A stretch of 57,092 nucleotides of DNA from Jannaschia helgolandensis (GTDB lineage Bacteria; Pseudomonadota; Alphaproteobacteria; Rhodobacterales; Rhodobacteraceae). The position numbers and the translations under genes were made by a program. Below are positions 1 to 8,072 of the stretch, piece by piece (the stretch's first letter is position 1; every line of letters starts with the position of its first letter). The stretch covers positions 1 to 57,092 of the forward strand of contig NZ_FNZQ01000010.1 in the NCBI RefSeq assembly GCF_900109285.1. Direction: 5' to 3'. Below the pieces are notes generated by a model. The model ran no database searches. It was not told the DNA's origin and saw only the letters and a list, made by a program, of their open reading frames with translations.

Positions 1-95
1 GTCCAGATTGCGATAGCTGCCGCCGAGGCTGGCAAACGTATTGTCGTTATCGACCTCGACCCCGATGGCGGCACCGATACCGAAATGCGGCTTGC
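1..95. repeat. Terminal direct repeat marking circular closure, left copy
   Basis: These 95 bases are identical to 56998-57092 at the other end. Both copies lie inside the same tpsA reading frame, and the frame is preserved because 56,997 is divisible by three. This is the pattern left when an assembler opens a circular molecule and leaves a k-mer overlap, so I read it as one locus seen twice and not as a biological repeat. Confidence 0.93.
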
Positions 96-2580
96 GGTTT
101 GGGTCGGCGGGCTTGCCCTGAACCTTGTCGGCAATCGCGGTCAGACCGCGCGACCGCGCGGCACCCGCGATGACCTTGTTGCGAAGCGTCGTCAATACAT
201 TCGCCGCACCCAATGCGGCGGTGGTGGCGAAGCTCTTGTCGAAATACAGGGTTTCCGCTCTCAGTCCCAGATCGCCGCCGACCGTTATCGTCCCTCCGAG
301 CGCGGCTTCCGTCAGCCCCTGCCCGACCGACACGTTGATCGCCACCGCCTCGACACCGTTGGTGCCGCCGTTGGCCCCGACGGACAGGGAATGGCGTTTT
401 CCGGTCAACGCCTCGGACATCAGGTTGCCCGTGGTCGATACCGTGCCGCCCGAGACGCGCAACTGGTTTTCAAGGCTGCGGACAACGACGCCCACCGCAT
501 TCGAACCGTTCGCGATCTTGCTGGCATTCAGGGTCAGCGCATGATCTTCGTAAGCCGTGCTGAGAAGGCGCGTACCGCCGCCGGTATTGACCAGCGATCC
601 ACCGGTAATTGTGGTGCGCGACGTGGTATTGGCGTTCGCGACCGCGACGCCCAGCCCATAGGCCTTTGGGGCAATCGCAAACTGGGTCAGCGCGTGACTG
701 GCAACCAGCATAGTCTCGGAAGCGGTATCGAACACCGCCGGCAAGGAAACCTTCACCCCGAGCGCTCCGCCCGAGAACAAGGCATATCCATCGATCCGCA
801 GACCCATCGGGGTGGTGCCTGCGCCAAGTGCGGTGGAGGAAAAGACACCGTCAACCGATCCGTCGACCGTCGCATCCGCCGTCGTGACGGCAGCAGGTGT
901 CCAGCGTCCATCCGCATTCACGACACTGTTGGTAATGGTCACGCGCGCGTCGGCTCTGAGGATCTGCACTTGCACCGGCAGAAGGTCGCTGACGGTCTGC
1001 AACCCGCGCTCGAACCCGTCAGTGATTAATCCTTCGATCCGGTCGATGGTGTTCGCGAACTCTGCTTCGAACGCGGCGACACCGTCCTCCATCGATTCGA
1101 CCTGCGCCGCCTCGGTGGCGGCATCGTCGCTGCCAAGGGTATTGGAGGCCGTGGCCAGCGCCGTGACGATCACCGTGCCACCCTGTATCGTGGCGCTGTC
1201 GATGGTGACGCTGGCGACGTTTTCTTCAGGGATGAAATTCCACGCCACACCTTCGGTGACGGCCCGTGCCGTCAGGGCCACGAGTCCGCTCGCCGCCGAG
1301 TTCTGCGCCTGCAATTTCGCACCTGCTTCGACGCTGATAGTCTCGCCCACGATAACGATGTCACCGGCACCCGTCCTGACCCGTGTATCGATGCTCGCTC
1401 CTGCGGCAATTCGCGCGGCGTCGTCGGCAACCAGCGCGATGCTGCCGCCGTCGGTCGTCACGGCACCGGTAACCGTGACGCCTTCGCCTTCGATCACCGT
1501 TTCGGCGGTCTTGAATGCAACCTGACCGACCGTGACATCGCCAGCTTTCGCGGTCAGCGCGAAAAAGCCCGCGTCGCCCGCGACGGAACTTGCATCGATC
1601 ACGGTCGCGTCGCTGATCGCGGCGTTGCCTTCGGCGAACAGTGTGACCGCACCGCCCTGCCCCGCGTTCATGCCCGAGACGTCGAAATCGGCGTCGATCG
1701 TCAGGACGCCTTCGGCGATGACCTCGACCAGACCGCCGCTATCGCCCCGGCTGGCCGTGATCTTGGGTGCCGGGGCCGCAACGGTCGGAGACAGATCAAC
1801 GTCGCCCTTGGCAAACAGGCGCACGACTCCGTCAGATCCGATCGACACACCGCCGGCCGAGGGGCGGCCCTCCGCATTGACCGCGGGCTGAATCCGACCG
1901 GTCGCATCGGGTGCATCGACGGTGATCTGACCGCTGATCATCATCCGCGCACCGGCCCGCATGTCCAGACGGCTGGCGTTGATTGCGCCTTCAACCGTGA
2001 TATCGCCGCCGCCAACCAGATTTTCCGTCCCGGCGAACAGCGCCGCCGTGGATCCCCCGATGCCCCCCGTCGCTTCGGCTGCAAGACTGTCGACGAAATC
2101 GCGGTTCGGCGCGCTCAGCGTCAGGTTGCCCGCATTGATCACGCCACTGGCCGAGATCATGAATCCGTCTGCGTTGACGAAGAAGACGTTGCCGCCGACC
2201 GGGCCTGCCGCACTGCCCTTCAGCGCGTTTACCGTGCCGGAGATGTTCGACTGACCGCCCCGTATGATGTTCACCAGCGCGCTTGCGTCCGTCGGCTCGA
2301 CCACATTGACGGTCGTGCCGGCCGCGACGTCGAACTGGCTGAAGGTATTGTAGCCGGTCCCGTTCGTCACTGTGGCCGTCGTGACATTGGTCACGCCGCC
2401 CCCGGATACGACGCTGGTCGCCGTCGCCCCATCGGCAACGACCTGTGCCATCGCGGGCACCACGGCCACCGAGACGGAGGCCGCTATGGCGATCGTTCGG
2501 CTGACCATTCGTCCGGCCAGCAACAGAAGGCCGATGCCCCCTGCCCGCGTTCCGTTCGTCTGTCTGATGCGATCAACCAC
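1..2580 (-). CDS. TpsA giant filamentous adhesin, N-terminal part (gene continues at 56997)
   Basis: First 860 codons of a secreted two-partner-system exoprotein of the filamentous hemagglutinin / LktA-type adhesin class. I checked the minus frame codon by codon from 2580 to 1 over nearly all of its length and found no stop; it joins the long frame ending at 41896. The preferred start is GTG at 2580, with AGGA six bases upstream; ATG at 2508 is the alternative. The GTG start gives a long signal region: a charged segment, a hydrophobic stretch GLLLLAG, then IAIAASVSVAVVPAMAQ ending in an AMA-Q cleavage site. Next comes a TPS-like domain with the motif NVFFVNADGFMIS and then GVINAGNLTLSAPN, which resemble the conserved core recognised by TpsB. 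No cysteine codon was seen in this part. It is last in a minus-strand operon after the 3229-2666 gene, with an 85-base gap. Confidence 0.87.
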   Translation of the reverse strand, partial: MVDRIRQTNGTRAGGIGLLLLAGRMVSRTIAIAASVSVAVVPAMAQVVADGATATSVVSGGGVTNVTTATVTNGTGYNTFSQFDVAAGTTVNVVEPTDASALVNIIRGGQSNISGTVNALKGSAAGPVGGNVFFVNADGFMISASGVINAGNLTLSAPNRDFVDSLAAEATGGIGGSTAALFAGTENLVGGGDITVEGAINASRLDMRAGARMMISGQITVDAPDATGRIQPAVNAEGRPSAGGVSIGSDGVVRLFAKGDVDLSPTVAAPAPKITASRGDSGGLVEVIAEGVLTIDADFDVSGMNAGQGGAVTLFAEGNAAISDATVIDASSVAGDAGFFALTAKAGDVTVGQVAFKTAETVIEGEGVTVTGAVTTDGGSIALVADDAARIAAGASIDTRVRTGAGDIVIVGETISVEAGAKLQAQNSAASGLVALTARAVTEGVAWNFIPEENVASVTIDSATIQGGTVIVTALATASNTLGSDDAATEAAQVESMEDGVAAFEAEFANTIDRIEGLITDGFERGLQTVSDLLPVQVQILRADARVTITNSVVNADGRWTPAAVTTADATVDGSVDGVFSSTALGAGTTPMGLRIDGYALFSGGALGVKVSLPAVFDTASETMLVASHALTQFAIAPKAYGLGVAVANANTTSRTTITGGSLVNTGGGTRLLSTAYEDHALTLNASKIANGSNAVGVVVRSLENQLRVSGGTVSTTGNLMSEALTGKRHSLSVGANGGTNGVEAVAINVSVGQGLTEAALGGTITVGGDLGLRAETLYFDKSFATTAALGAANVLTTLRNKVIAGAARSRGLTAIADKVQGKPADPNRKPHFGIGAAIGVEVDNDNTFASLGGSYRNLD

Positions 2581-2665
2581 AGGTCGTCCTAACTCGTCTC
2601 GGTTGCTGGCGGGCGCAGGCTGCGCCGACCGGCCTTTGCATCACGCGCCAACGGGCGCGCGGTCG

Positions 2666-3229
2666 TTACTGGCTGCGGGCCGCGCGCAGCGCATCGAGGC
2701 CTTCGCTCAATTCCGTCACGTCTACCTCGACCACCACCGGATCGGCGTCGGGCCGGATGCGATAACCGAACAGAAGCTTGCCTGCCGCATCCATCGCGGC
2801 CAGCTCCTCGGCGTCCAGCGGCGCGGCAGCCTCGCAGACCTGACCCTGACAGCTTTGCCAGATCATCTCGCGCTGCTCGGCGTCCTCGTCGCCAGCGAAG
2901 CGATAGACCGCGCCGCCGGGCAGATAGACGCCCATCGGAACCTGCGCGATCAGGATGGCACCATCCTCGGACGGAACGGTGATGAAATTCGAGACCAGCG
3001 TCTGCCCGTCGGTCAGCGTCAGCGTCTGCACAAGACGACATGCGGTGTCGCGCACAGAGATCGCCTCGCAGGCCACCAGCCAGTCGCCGAAGGTCGTGCC
3101 GTTCGCCAGATCCTGCGAGGTTGCTGACGCATCGGTTGCAGCGTCAGTTTCCGTGTCGGTTGTGGCGTCCTGCGCTGCTGCCATACCTGCCGTCAGGCTC
3201 AATGCCAGTATCAATCCCGTCAGTTTCAT
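2666..3229 (-). CDS. IalB-family secreted protein between tpsB and tpsA
   Basis: About 187 residues, resembling the invasion-associated locus B family. Signal peptide MKLTGLILALSLTAGMAAAQ, then an Asp/Thr/Ala-rich linker, then the IalB-like core from FGDWLVACE through VYLPGGAVYRF, with the cysteine-containing segment WQSCQGQVCEAAAPL. I chose ATG at 3229 over the upstream ATG at 3244 because GAGG sits five bases before it. It lies 57 bases after the tpsB stop and 85 before tpsA, on the same strand. Alphaproteobacterial IalB proteins are periplasmic or envelope proteins of poorly known function; the position suggests a helper in TpsA export or folding, which is inference. Confidence 0.82.
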   Translation of the reverse strand: MKLTGLILALSLTAGMAAAQDATTDTETDAATDASATSQDLANGTTFGDWLVACEAISVRDTACRLVQTLTLTDGQTLVSNFITVPSEDGAILIAQVPMGVYLPGGAVYRFAGDEDAEQREMIWQSCQGQVCEAAAPLDAEELAAMDAAGKLLFGYRIRPDADPVVVEVDVTELSEGLDALRAARSQ

Positions 3230-3286
3230 TCGTTCCTCATTCATTTAGTTCAGTCGCGATTTTCAGGGCTCCGCTCCGGGAACCAT

Positions 3287-4444
3287 TCAGAATTTATAAT
3301 CCAGTCCGATGTAGGCGCGGGCCTTTGGGTCCGGGTATCCCAACGTCTCTTTCAGCGGCACACCGATCAGCGCGACCGCCTGCACGTCAAGTCGCCCGCT
3401 CAGATCGAACAACGCGCCCAGACCTGTCGAATACAGCAGGTCCTGATCGCTGTTGAAGCCGGCACTGGTCGCTCTGAACGGCACCGCGACCCCGATATCG
3501 ACAAACGCAAAGGGTGAAATCGACAGCCGGTCTCCCGCTACGCTGAATGGCTCGCGCTTCGACACCTGAAGGTTCAGCACCGCGCCGCTGTCGCCCGACC
3601 GGATATCGTTGGGATAGCCGCGGACCGATCCGACACCGCCGATCGAAAACAGGCGCGCCACCGGCAGGTTCTGATCGGGCGCGACCTGGAACCGTAGGTT
3701 GCCGTCGAACATGAACCTCTCCGTCAGGGGACGTGCATAGCTGGCGCTGCCGTACAGAAGCGTGAAACTGCCTTCGGTCTGTGTGGTGCCCGCCGCCTGT
3801 GCCGATCCGGCCCGCAGACCCAGCGACAGGCTGAAGGCGGAATTTTCGAGCCGCCGGGAATAGCTTCCCTGCGCATACAATTCCGTCAGCTTGATGTCCG
3901 AGAACGGCAGGCCGTTGGTCACCGACTCCGACGTCTCGTATGCCAGCCCACCCTCGACGATGACGTGGCTGAACGGCAGCACCCGGATCGGACGGCGATA
4001 GGCCAGCGTCACGCCCATGTTGTCGCTCGACACGGCAATTGGCGTGAACGTTCCGGCAATGATCTGCGACGTCGAATAGCTGAGCGAGCCCAGAATCCGC
4101 CCGCCTCCTGGCCCCACGGGCCGCGAATACCCGATGTTTGCGGAGACCGATCCGCTGGTCAGTGTGGTCTGTGCGGTCAGCGTGTCGCGCACACCGGTCA
4201 GGTTGCGCCGCACTGCCGACAGGGTCAGTCGCGCCTCTCCGGTTTCTTCGCGCCCATAGTTGTCGAGGCTCACGCCGAAGACATTCCGCTTCGGGGCCTC
4301 GCCACGGATCACCGCGACTGTCGTCCCCGGTGCTTCGCCCGGCTCGAAGGAAATCGTCGGGGTCACGTCATGGCTCAGGTCGAACACCCGCAGATCACGT
4401 TCCAACCGCTCGAAATCCGGCAGATCACCCGGTCTCAACGACAC
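3287..4444 (-). CDS. TpsB outer-membrane transporter, C-terminal barrel fragment downstream of an in-frame TAG
   Basis: Carries the end of the periplasmic POTRA region and the 16-strand type beta-barrel of a ShlB/FhaC-family transporter. It has the hallmark segment VGSVRGYPND (the VRGY motif of the conserved L6 loop), alternating barrel strands, and a C-terminal aromatic residue (LDYKF) typical of outer-membrane proteins. It is in the same frame as the fragment 4816-4484, separated only by TAG at 4484-4486. The intervening codons (GFGRTQPDFLRRN, 4445-4483) also read like TpsB sequence. GTG at 4444 is the first possible restart but would give a protein with no signal peptide. Together the halves make about 509 codons, close to normal TpsB length. 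Confidence 0.83.
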   Translation of the reverse strand: MSLRPGDLPDFERLERDLRVFDLSHDVTPTISFEPGEAPGTTVAVIRGEAPKRNVFGVSLDNYGREETGEARLTLSAVRRNLTGVRDTLTAQTTLTSGSVSANIGYSRPVGPGGGRILGSLSYSTSQIIAGTFTPIAVSSDNMGVTLAYRRPIRVLPFSHVIVEGGLAYETSESVTNGLPFSDIKLTELYAQGSYSRRLENSAFSLSLGLRAGSAQAAGTTQTEGSFTLLYGSASYARPLTERFMFDGNLRFQVAPDQNLPVARLFSIGGVGSVRGYPNDIRSGDSGAVLNLQVSKREPFSVAGDRLSISPFAFVDIGVAVPFRATSAGFNSDQDLLYSTGLGALFDLSGRLDVQAVALIGVPLKETLGYPDPKARAYIGLDYKF

Positions 4445-4483
4445 GTTGCGGCGCAGGAAATCAGGTTGCGTCCGGCCGAACCC

Positions 4484-4486
4484 CTA
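4484..4486 (-). other. In-frame amber codon inside tpsB
   Basis: The plus strand reads CTA, so the minus strand reads TAG between GTC and GGG. A single C at 4486 would give GAG (Glu) and restore one continuous TpsB. There is no frameshift: both halves are in the same frame. It could be a real null mutation, a mixed population, a sequencing error or a readthrough site. Confidence 0.85.
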
Positions 4487-4816
4487 GACCCGTACTGTCT
4501 CGACCGAAGCTTCGACAAGTTCGATTTTCAGAACACCGTTCACCAACTCCTGCGGCGGAATGATGGCCTGGGCCGTCACGATCCCTGCACGGGAATACAG
4601 GCCCTGGACCTCGCCCAGCAGCTTTTGCAGGTCGTCGAATTCAACGGGTCTCGCGACGTAGGGCGCGGCGACGGCCTGCAACTCCGCCTCGTCCAGATAG
4701 ACGCTGTCGGAAAAGTCGACGCCTGAAATCTCGAAGGTCTGGGCTTGTACGACCTGCGGCAGGCCGAGGATTGTCAGGATGGCCGCCATGACCGCAAGAT
4801 ATGCCCGCATCGTCAT
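4484..4816 (-). CDS. TpsB transporter, N-terminal signal peptide and POTRA fragment ending at TAG
   Basis: About 110 residues: a signal peptide (MTMRAYLAVMAAILTILGLPQVVQAQ), then a POTRA_2-like domain including LQKLLGEVQGLYSRAGIVTAQAIIPPQ and LKIELVEASVETVRV. POTRA domains bind the TPS domain of the exoprotein in the periplasm. ATG at 4816 overlaps the upstream IalB-like stop (ATGA), so the genes are translationally coupled. The TAG at 4484 stops the frame where homologous proteins continue into the second POTRA domain. Only readthrough or suppression would give a working transporter from this sequence. Confidence 0.8.
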   Translation of the reverse strand: MTMRAYLAVMAAILTILGLPQVVQAQTFEISGVDFSDSVYLDEAELQAVAAPYVARPVEFDDLQKLLGEVQGLYSRAGIVTAQAIIPPQELVNGVLKIELVEASVETVRV

Positions 4817-5292
4817 TGCTTTTCCTCAAGGTCCTGGATCGCGGCAGTGATTCCACTCAACGACAGTTCAAATGCCACAGGACGCACGGCGACCCGCGGG
4901 CGATATCGTACCTGCGCTGCCCGCCCTCGCTTCCAGCCCAGCAATTCCGCTTCCGAAAGTTTCAATTGCGCTTCGCAGGCGCGCGCTTCGCAGCGAACGA
5001 ACTGCGCCTGCTTTACCGTTCCGCCAGGAACGCCCACGAACAGGCCGCTGGCGATATGGACGCCCGCCGGAACGATGACCTGGACCTCGGCACCCGGATG
5101 CGTGGCCCGCGCACGGACCGTCATCAACCAGGTCCGGTCCGAGGCAAGAACAGTCGATTCGGCGAAACAGGCGTCATTCCGGCAGGATACCGCCCAGCCC
5201 TCGTAGACGGCGGCAAGACTCTGCTGAGGCCAATATATGCTGGCGGCACAGATCATCAGAAGGCTAAAAAGCCGGAAACCGTTCACACTCAC
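4813..5292 (-). CDS. IalB-like secreted protein, first gene of the TPS operon
   Basis: About 159 residues with a hydrophobic N-terminus ending near SLAAVYEG, a likely signal peptide. The body has the IalB pattern: WAVSCRNDACFAES near the start, VIVPAGVHIASGLFVGVPGG in the middle, and FVRCEARACEAQLKL followed by FELSLSGITAAI. The paired cysteines resemble those of the second IalB-like protein at 3229-2666. The GTG start at 5292 has an AGGGA-type site upstream; GTG at 5286 is possible. Its stop overlaps the tpsB ATG. It is a diverged family member, so IalB assignment is less sure than for the other copy. Confidence 0.72.
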   Translation of the reverse strand: MSVNGFRLFSLLMICAASIYWPQQSLAAVYEGWAVSCRNDACFAESTVLASDRTWLMTVRARATHPGAEVQVIVPAGVHIASGLFVGVPGGTVKQAQFVRCEARACEAQLKLSEAELLGWKRGRAAQVRYRPRVAVRPVAFELSLSGITAAIQDLEEKQ

Positions 5293-5554
5293 ATCCCTTC
5301 GTCCGGCAGTCCATGGACATGCCGCCCCCTGACCTTGGGTAATTTAATCGGCAATATTTCGCAACCCTGCCAAAAGTTTAGGTAAATACGCTTCAGTTTT
5401 GCAGAATTATGAATGCGGCCAAAGCCACGGAAAGCGTTCGGCAAGACGTTGCCGGATGCCAGGACGACGCACCCCCGGCACAGGGCAAGAGCCACTAGCC
5501 CATTCAATCACTTATTGGCAACCTATTGAAATATAATATTTAATTCATCACTGC
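5293..5554. promoter_or_regulatory. Intergenic region upstream of the TPS operon, AT-rich near parB
   Basis: No convincing gene. The stretch 5521-5551 is AT-rich (TATTGAAATATAATATTTAA) in an otherwise GC-rich plasmid and lies just downstream of parB next to a parS palindrome. It should hold the minus-strand promoter of the TPS operon and could be an unwinding element. I could not fix a -35/-10 pair with confidence. Confidence 0.4.
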
Positions 5555-5555
5555 A

Positions 5556-5571
5556 TTTCCCCGCGGGGAAA
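5556..5571. promoter_or_regulatory. parS: Probable parS site 1 at the parB stop codon
   Basis: Perfect 16-bp palindrome TTTCCCCGCGGGGAAA, extended to 18 bp by flanking A and T; the last extended base falls in the parB stop codon. The same 16-mer recurs at 6969 and 8057, all within or next to parAB. Three perfect copies confined to the partition locus make a ParB-binding centromere the best reading. Confidence 0.8.
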
Positions 5572-6663
5572 TCACTCCGCATCTCCGATCTCATGCCAAA
5601 ATGCCTCGATCGCCCGTTCCAGCCGGGCCCGGTCCACGGCCCCGAAATCAATATCGGCGCGCAGCTCCATCTTGCCCTGGGTCGCTGTTGCCCGCACCCC
5701 CGGTCCGACGGGAACCGTCAGGGCCACCCTGCCCCGCCGCCCCCTGGGCACGCCCCGCGCCTTGACCGGTAGCGGCACCGAATGCCCCTCGATCACGCGT
5801 CGCAGGATTGCCAGCTCCTCCGCCGCATCGCGCGTCGGCGCGGCGCGCAAGGCATCGCTGACAACCCCTACGAACGCCGGATCGGCCTCCAGCCGATCTG
5901 CCAGTTGCAGACCAAGCGAGCGGGGCATCGCCGCCGGATGCTCCAGCACCTTGTCCAGACGTGCCAGCAGCAATGCGAACCGCCGGATATAGCTCCGCTT
6001 CTGGGGCGAAACACTTGCAAACAGCGCGTTCACCGCCGCATCCAGCGACTCACATCCGTCGACCCCGTCCGCGGCATAGGCCCGCGCCAACGATGCCATC
6101 TCGGCGAAACTGACGTCCTTCCGGATCAGGTTCTCGTCCACCATCCGCCGATACAGACCCGCGTCACTCTCCCCGGTGGCGAAGATACCCGCCGGAATAT
6201 GCATCCACCTGGCGTCTTCGGTTTCGACCAGAAGTTCCCGGTAGGCCGTCAATCGGCGCAGACCCTGCACCAGTTCATATCCGCCCTGCCCGTCCGCCTC
6301 GACCCGGATCGGATTGCTCAGCCCGATCTCGCGCAACGACACTTTCAGATCGCCAAGATCCATGTCGTCCGACAAACGGCGGTCCCGTGTCAGCTTGGTC
6401 GTGCGCACCCTATCCAACGGGATCAGGTCGGTCACCAGGCCCAGTTTCTTCAGGCGTACCAGTTCATGGGCCAAGGCGTCATTTTCAGCCCTGATATCGG
6501 CCTCGACCTTTTCGCGATAGCGCCGGGCATCGCCAACTTCGCCGATGGCCGAAGCCATGGGTCCGCGCCGCGCAGATTTCGTCTCCAACTCGGGCATGTC
6601 GGATGGCTCCGGAACGGCTTCGTCCGGCAGATCCACGTCGAACATGCGGCGTTTGCGGCTCAT
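5572..6663 (-). CDS. parB: ParB/RepB-family plasmid partition protein
   Basis: About 363 residues. It binds centromere sites and works with ParA to segregate plasmid copies. The N-terminus has the basic start MSRKRRMFDVDLP common to Rhodobacterales RepB/ParB proteins, followed by a linker and the ParB/Srx-like core: SLREIGLSNPIRVE, then YELVQGLRRLTAYREL (the arginine box). After this comes NLIRKDVSFAEMASLARAY, the start of the helical DNA-binding region, and a C-terminal dimerisation part. The ATG overlaps the parA stop by four bases, so the pair is coupled. One probable parS site abuts its stop codon. Confidence 0.92.
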   Translation of the reverse strand: MSRKRRMFDVDLPDEAVPEPSDMPELETKSARRGPMASAIGEVGDARRYREKVEADIRAENDALAHELVRLKKLGLVTDLIPLDRVRTTKLTRDRRLSDDMDLGDLKVSLREIGLSNPIRVEADGQGGYELVQGLRRLTAYRELLVETEDARWMHIPAGIFATGESDAGLYRRMVDENLIRKDVSFAEMASLARAYAADGVDGCESLDAAVNALFASVSPQKRSYIRRFALLLARLDKVLEHPAAMPRSLGLQLADRLEADPAFVGVVSDALRAAPTRDAAEELAILRRVIEGHSVPLPVKARGVPRGRRGRVALTVPVGPGVRATATQGKMELRADIDFGAVDRARLERAIEAFWHEIGDAE

Positions 6664-7961
6664 GCGTCATCCTCCATATTGTCCCATGCGGCCAGAACGG
6701 TGTCCCTGAATTCCTCATAAGCAACGTCGAATGTCGATCGTGCCCGTCGCCAGGTTTCCCGTGTCATATCGCGATAATCCATCTCATACACCGAACTCAG
6801 GAATCGCCCCGATTGCTCGACCGCGCGCGTGTGTTCGATCGGATGCAGCGCCATACGGTCACCGAAAACCTTGTGGAACGCATCTTTCATCGCGCGATGC
6901 AGATCATTCCCCGGCTCGTAGCGGGTCAGCAGAAACCGGATGTCCAGAAAACTCTTGCCGAAATCCGATTTCCCCGCGGGGAAATCACCGAAGCCGACCA
7001 GATCCTCCAGCGCTTCCGACAACTGACCGATGAACGACGTGGTGCTGTCGTATTCCCAATACCCCGGTCCCGACGGCACATAGAGGACATCCGCCGCAAA
7101 CACCGCATTCATCGACTGGTAGCCGATGGCCGGAGGGCAATCGAAGATCACCATATCGTAGGCATCGCGGGGCAGGGCATCCAGCCAGCGGGACACGGCG
7201 GCGAAGAACGACCAGTCCGGGTTCATGTGCCGATACTGGGCGCTGGCGAATTCGACAAAGGCCGCATTGGCGCAGCTTGGCACCAGATCGATAGTCGACC
7301 AGCAGGTCGGCTTTATGAAATCAGCCACCCGCAATTCGCCCAGCCCGGTGTCGGCAATCGATGTCGGCAAGCGGCGCTGCGGCATATGGCGCCCCGACTC
7401 TGCGCCTTGCGTCGCGCTGTTCATGCGCCGTGTTTCATGGATCAGATCGCGCGCCAGAATACCCCAGACGGTGTGGTCCTCGCTAACGTCGCTCAGACCC
7501 ATCGAATGGCTGAGTGTCGCCTGCGGATCGAAATCGACGCAGAGCACGCGGTAGCCGTCAAGCGCGGCGGCATGCGCCAGATGCAGGGCCGTCGTCGACT
7601 TGCCCGCGCCGCCCTTGAAGTTACTGACGGCAACCCGGATCGCGCGCTTGCCCGTCGGGCGCGCGGGCATCAGCGACTTGCGGTTGATCTTCATCTTGCG
7701 GCGCAGCTCGTTCACCTCGTCCAGGCTGAACCAGCGTTGCCGTCCGTCCTGCTCCACTTCGCCGGAGGGCAGGGAAGGGTCGGCGGCGAGGCGGCCGCGA
7801 AAAGTATTCTGGTTCACGCGGAAAATAAGCTCCGATACCTCCCATGAGGAGAACCGGCGGAGCGTCTTTTCATGTCCAGGCGAAAAGGTCTGCCGTCGTA
7901 TCCAGCCCTGAAGTTTGAGGGAGCTGTCGCGCAGCTCCTGCAGGTCGCGGTAGTCTAGCAT
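6660..7961 (-). CDS. parA: ParA-family partition ATPase
   Basis: About 433 residues. An N-terminal 110-residue region with a helix-turn-helix-like part (RRFSSWEVSELIFRVNQNTFR) precedes the ATPase, as in type Ia ParA proteins that also repress their own promoter. The deviant Walker A motif is SNFKGGAGKSTTALHLAHA, followed by LCVDFDPQATLS and MVIFDCPPAIG. ATG at 7961 follows GAGG with seven bases between. It is the first gene of the parAB operon and diverges from the initiator gene at 8378. A probable parS site lies inside its coding sequence. Confidence 0.93.
   Translation of the reverse strand: MLDYRDLQELRDSSLKLQGWIRRQTFSPGHEKTLRRFSSWEVSELIFRVNQNTFRGRLAADPSLPSGEVEQDGRQRWFSLDEVNELRRKMKINRKSLMPARPTGKRAIRVAVSNFKGGAGKSTTALHLAHAAALDGYRVLCVDFDPQATLSHSMGLSDVSEDHTVWGILARDLIHETRRMNSATQGAESGRHMPQRRLPTSIADTGLGELRVADFIKPTCWSTIDLVPSCANAAFVEFASAQYRHMNPDWSFFAAVSRWLDALPRDAYDMVIFDCPPAIGYQSMNAVFAADVLYVPSGPGYWEYDSTTSFIGQLSEALEDLVGFGDFPAGKSDFGKSFLDIRFLLTRYEPGNDLHRAMKDAFHKVFGDRMALHPIEHTRAVEQSGRFLSSVYEMDYRDMTRETWRRARSTFDVAYEEFRDTVLAAWDNMEDDA
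6969..6984. promoter_or_regulatory. parS: Probable parS site 2 inside parA
   Basis: Perfect TTTCCCCGCGGGGAAA, here flanked to give a 20-bp palindrome (6967-6986). It lies within the parA coding sequence, so it is kept despite coding constraint. Confidence 0.78.
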
Positions 7962-8056
7962 CCGTCTGCCTCAACGTTGTTCGATCATGTAATCAGGAAT
8001 ACGCCGAATTTGACCTCCGCGTAAATCCCGGATTAGAACGAAACAGCGATGGATGA

Positions 8057-8072
8057 TTTCCCCGCGGGGAAA
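8057..8072. promoter_or_regulatory. parS: Probable parS site 3 upstream of parA
   Basis: Third identical TTTCCCCGCGGGGAAA, about 95 bases upstream of the parA ATG in the parA / initiator intergenic region. ParB bound here could also repress parAB. Confidence 0.8.

Noticed and set aside
85-1525. Plus-strand frames in the first 1.5 kb
   Set aside because: Antisense to the N-terminal part of tpsA, whose frame I followed without a stop.
5289-5507. Minus-strand frame of about 72 codons before the first IalB-like gene
   Set aside because: No signal peptide, domain or convincing ribosome site; composition looks like promoter DNA read by chance.
8034-8047. GAACGAAACAG, similar to one arm of the EcfG promoter
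   Set aside because: It lacks the GGAAC core and a matching -10 at proper distance; probably coincidence.
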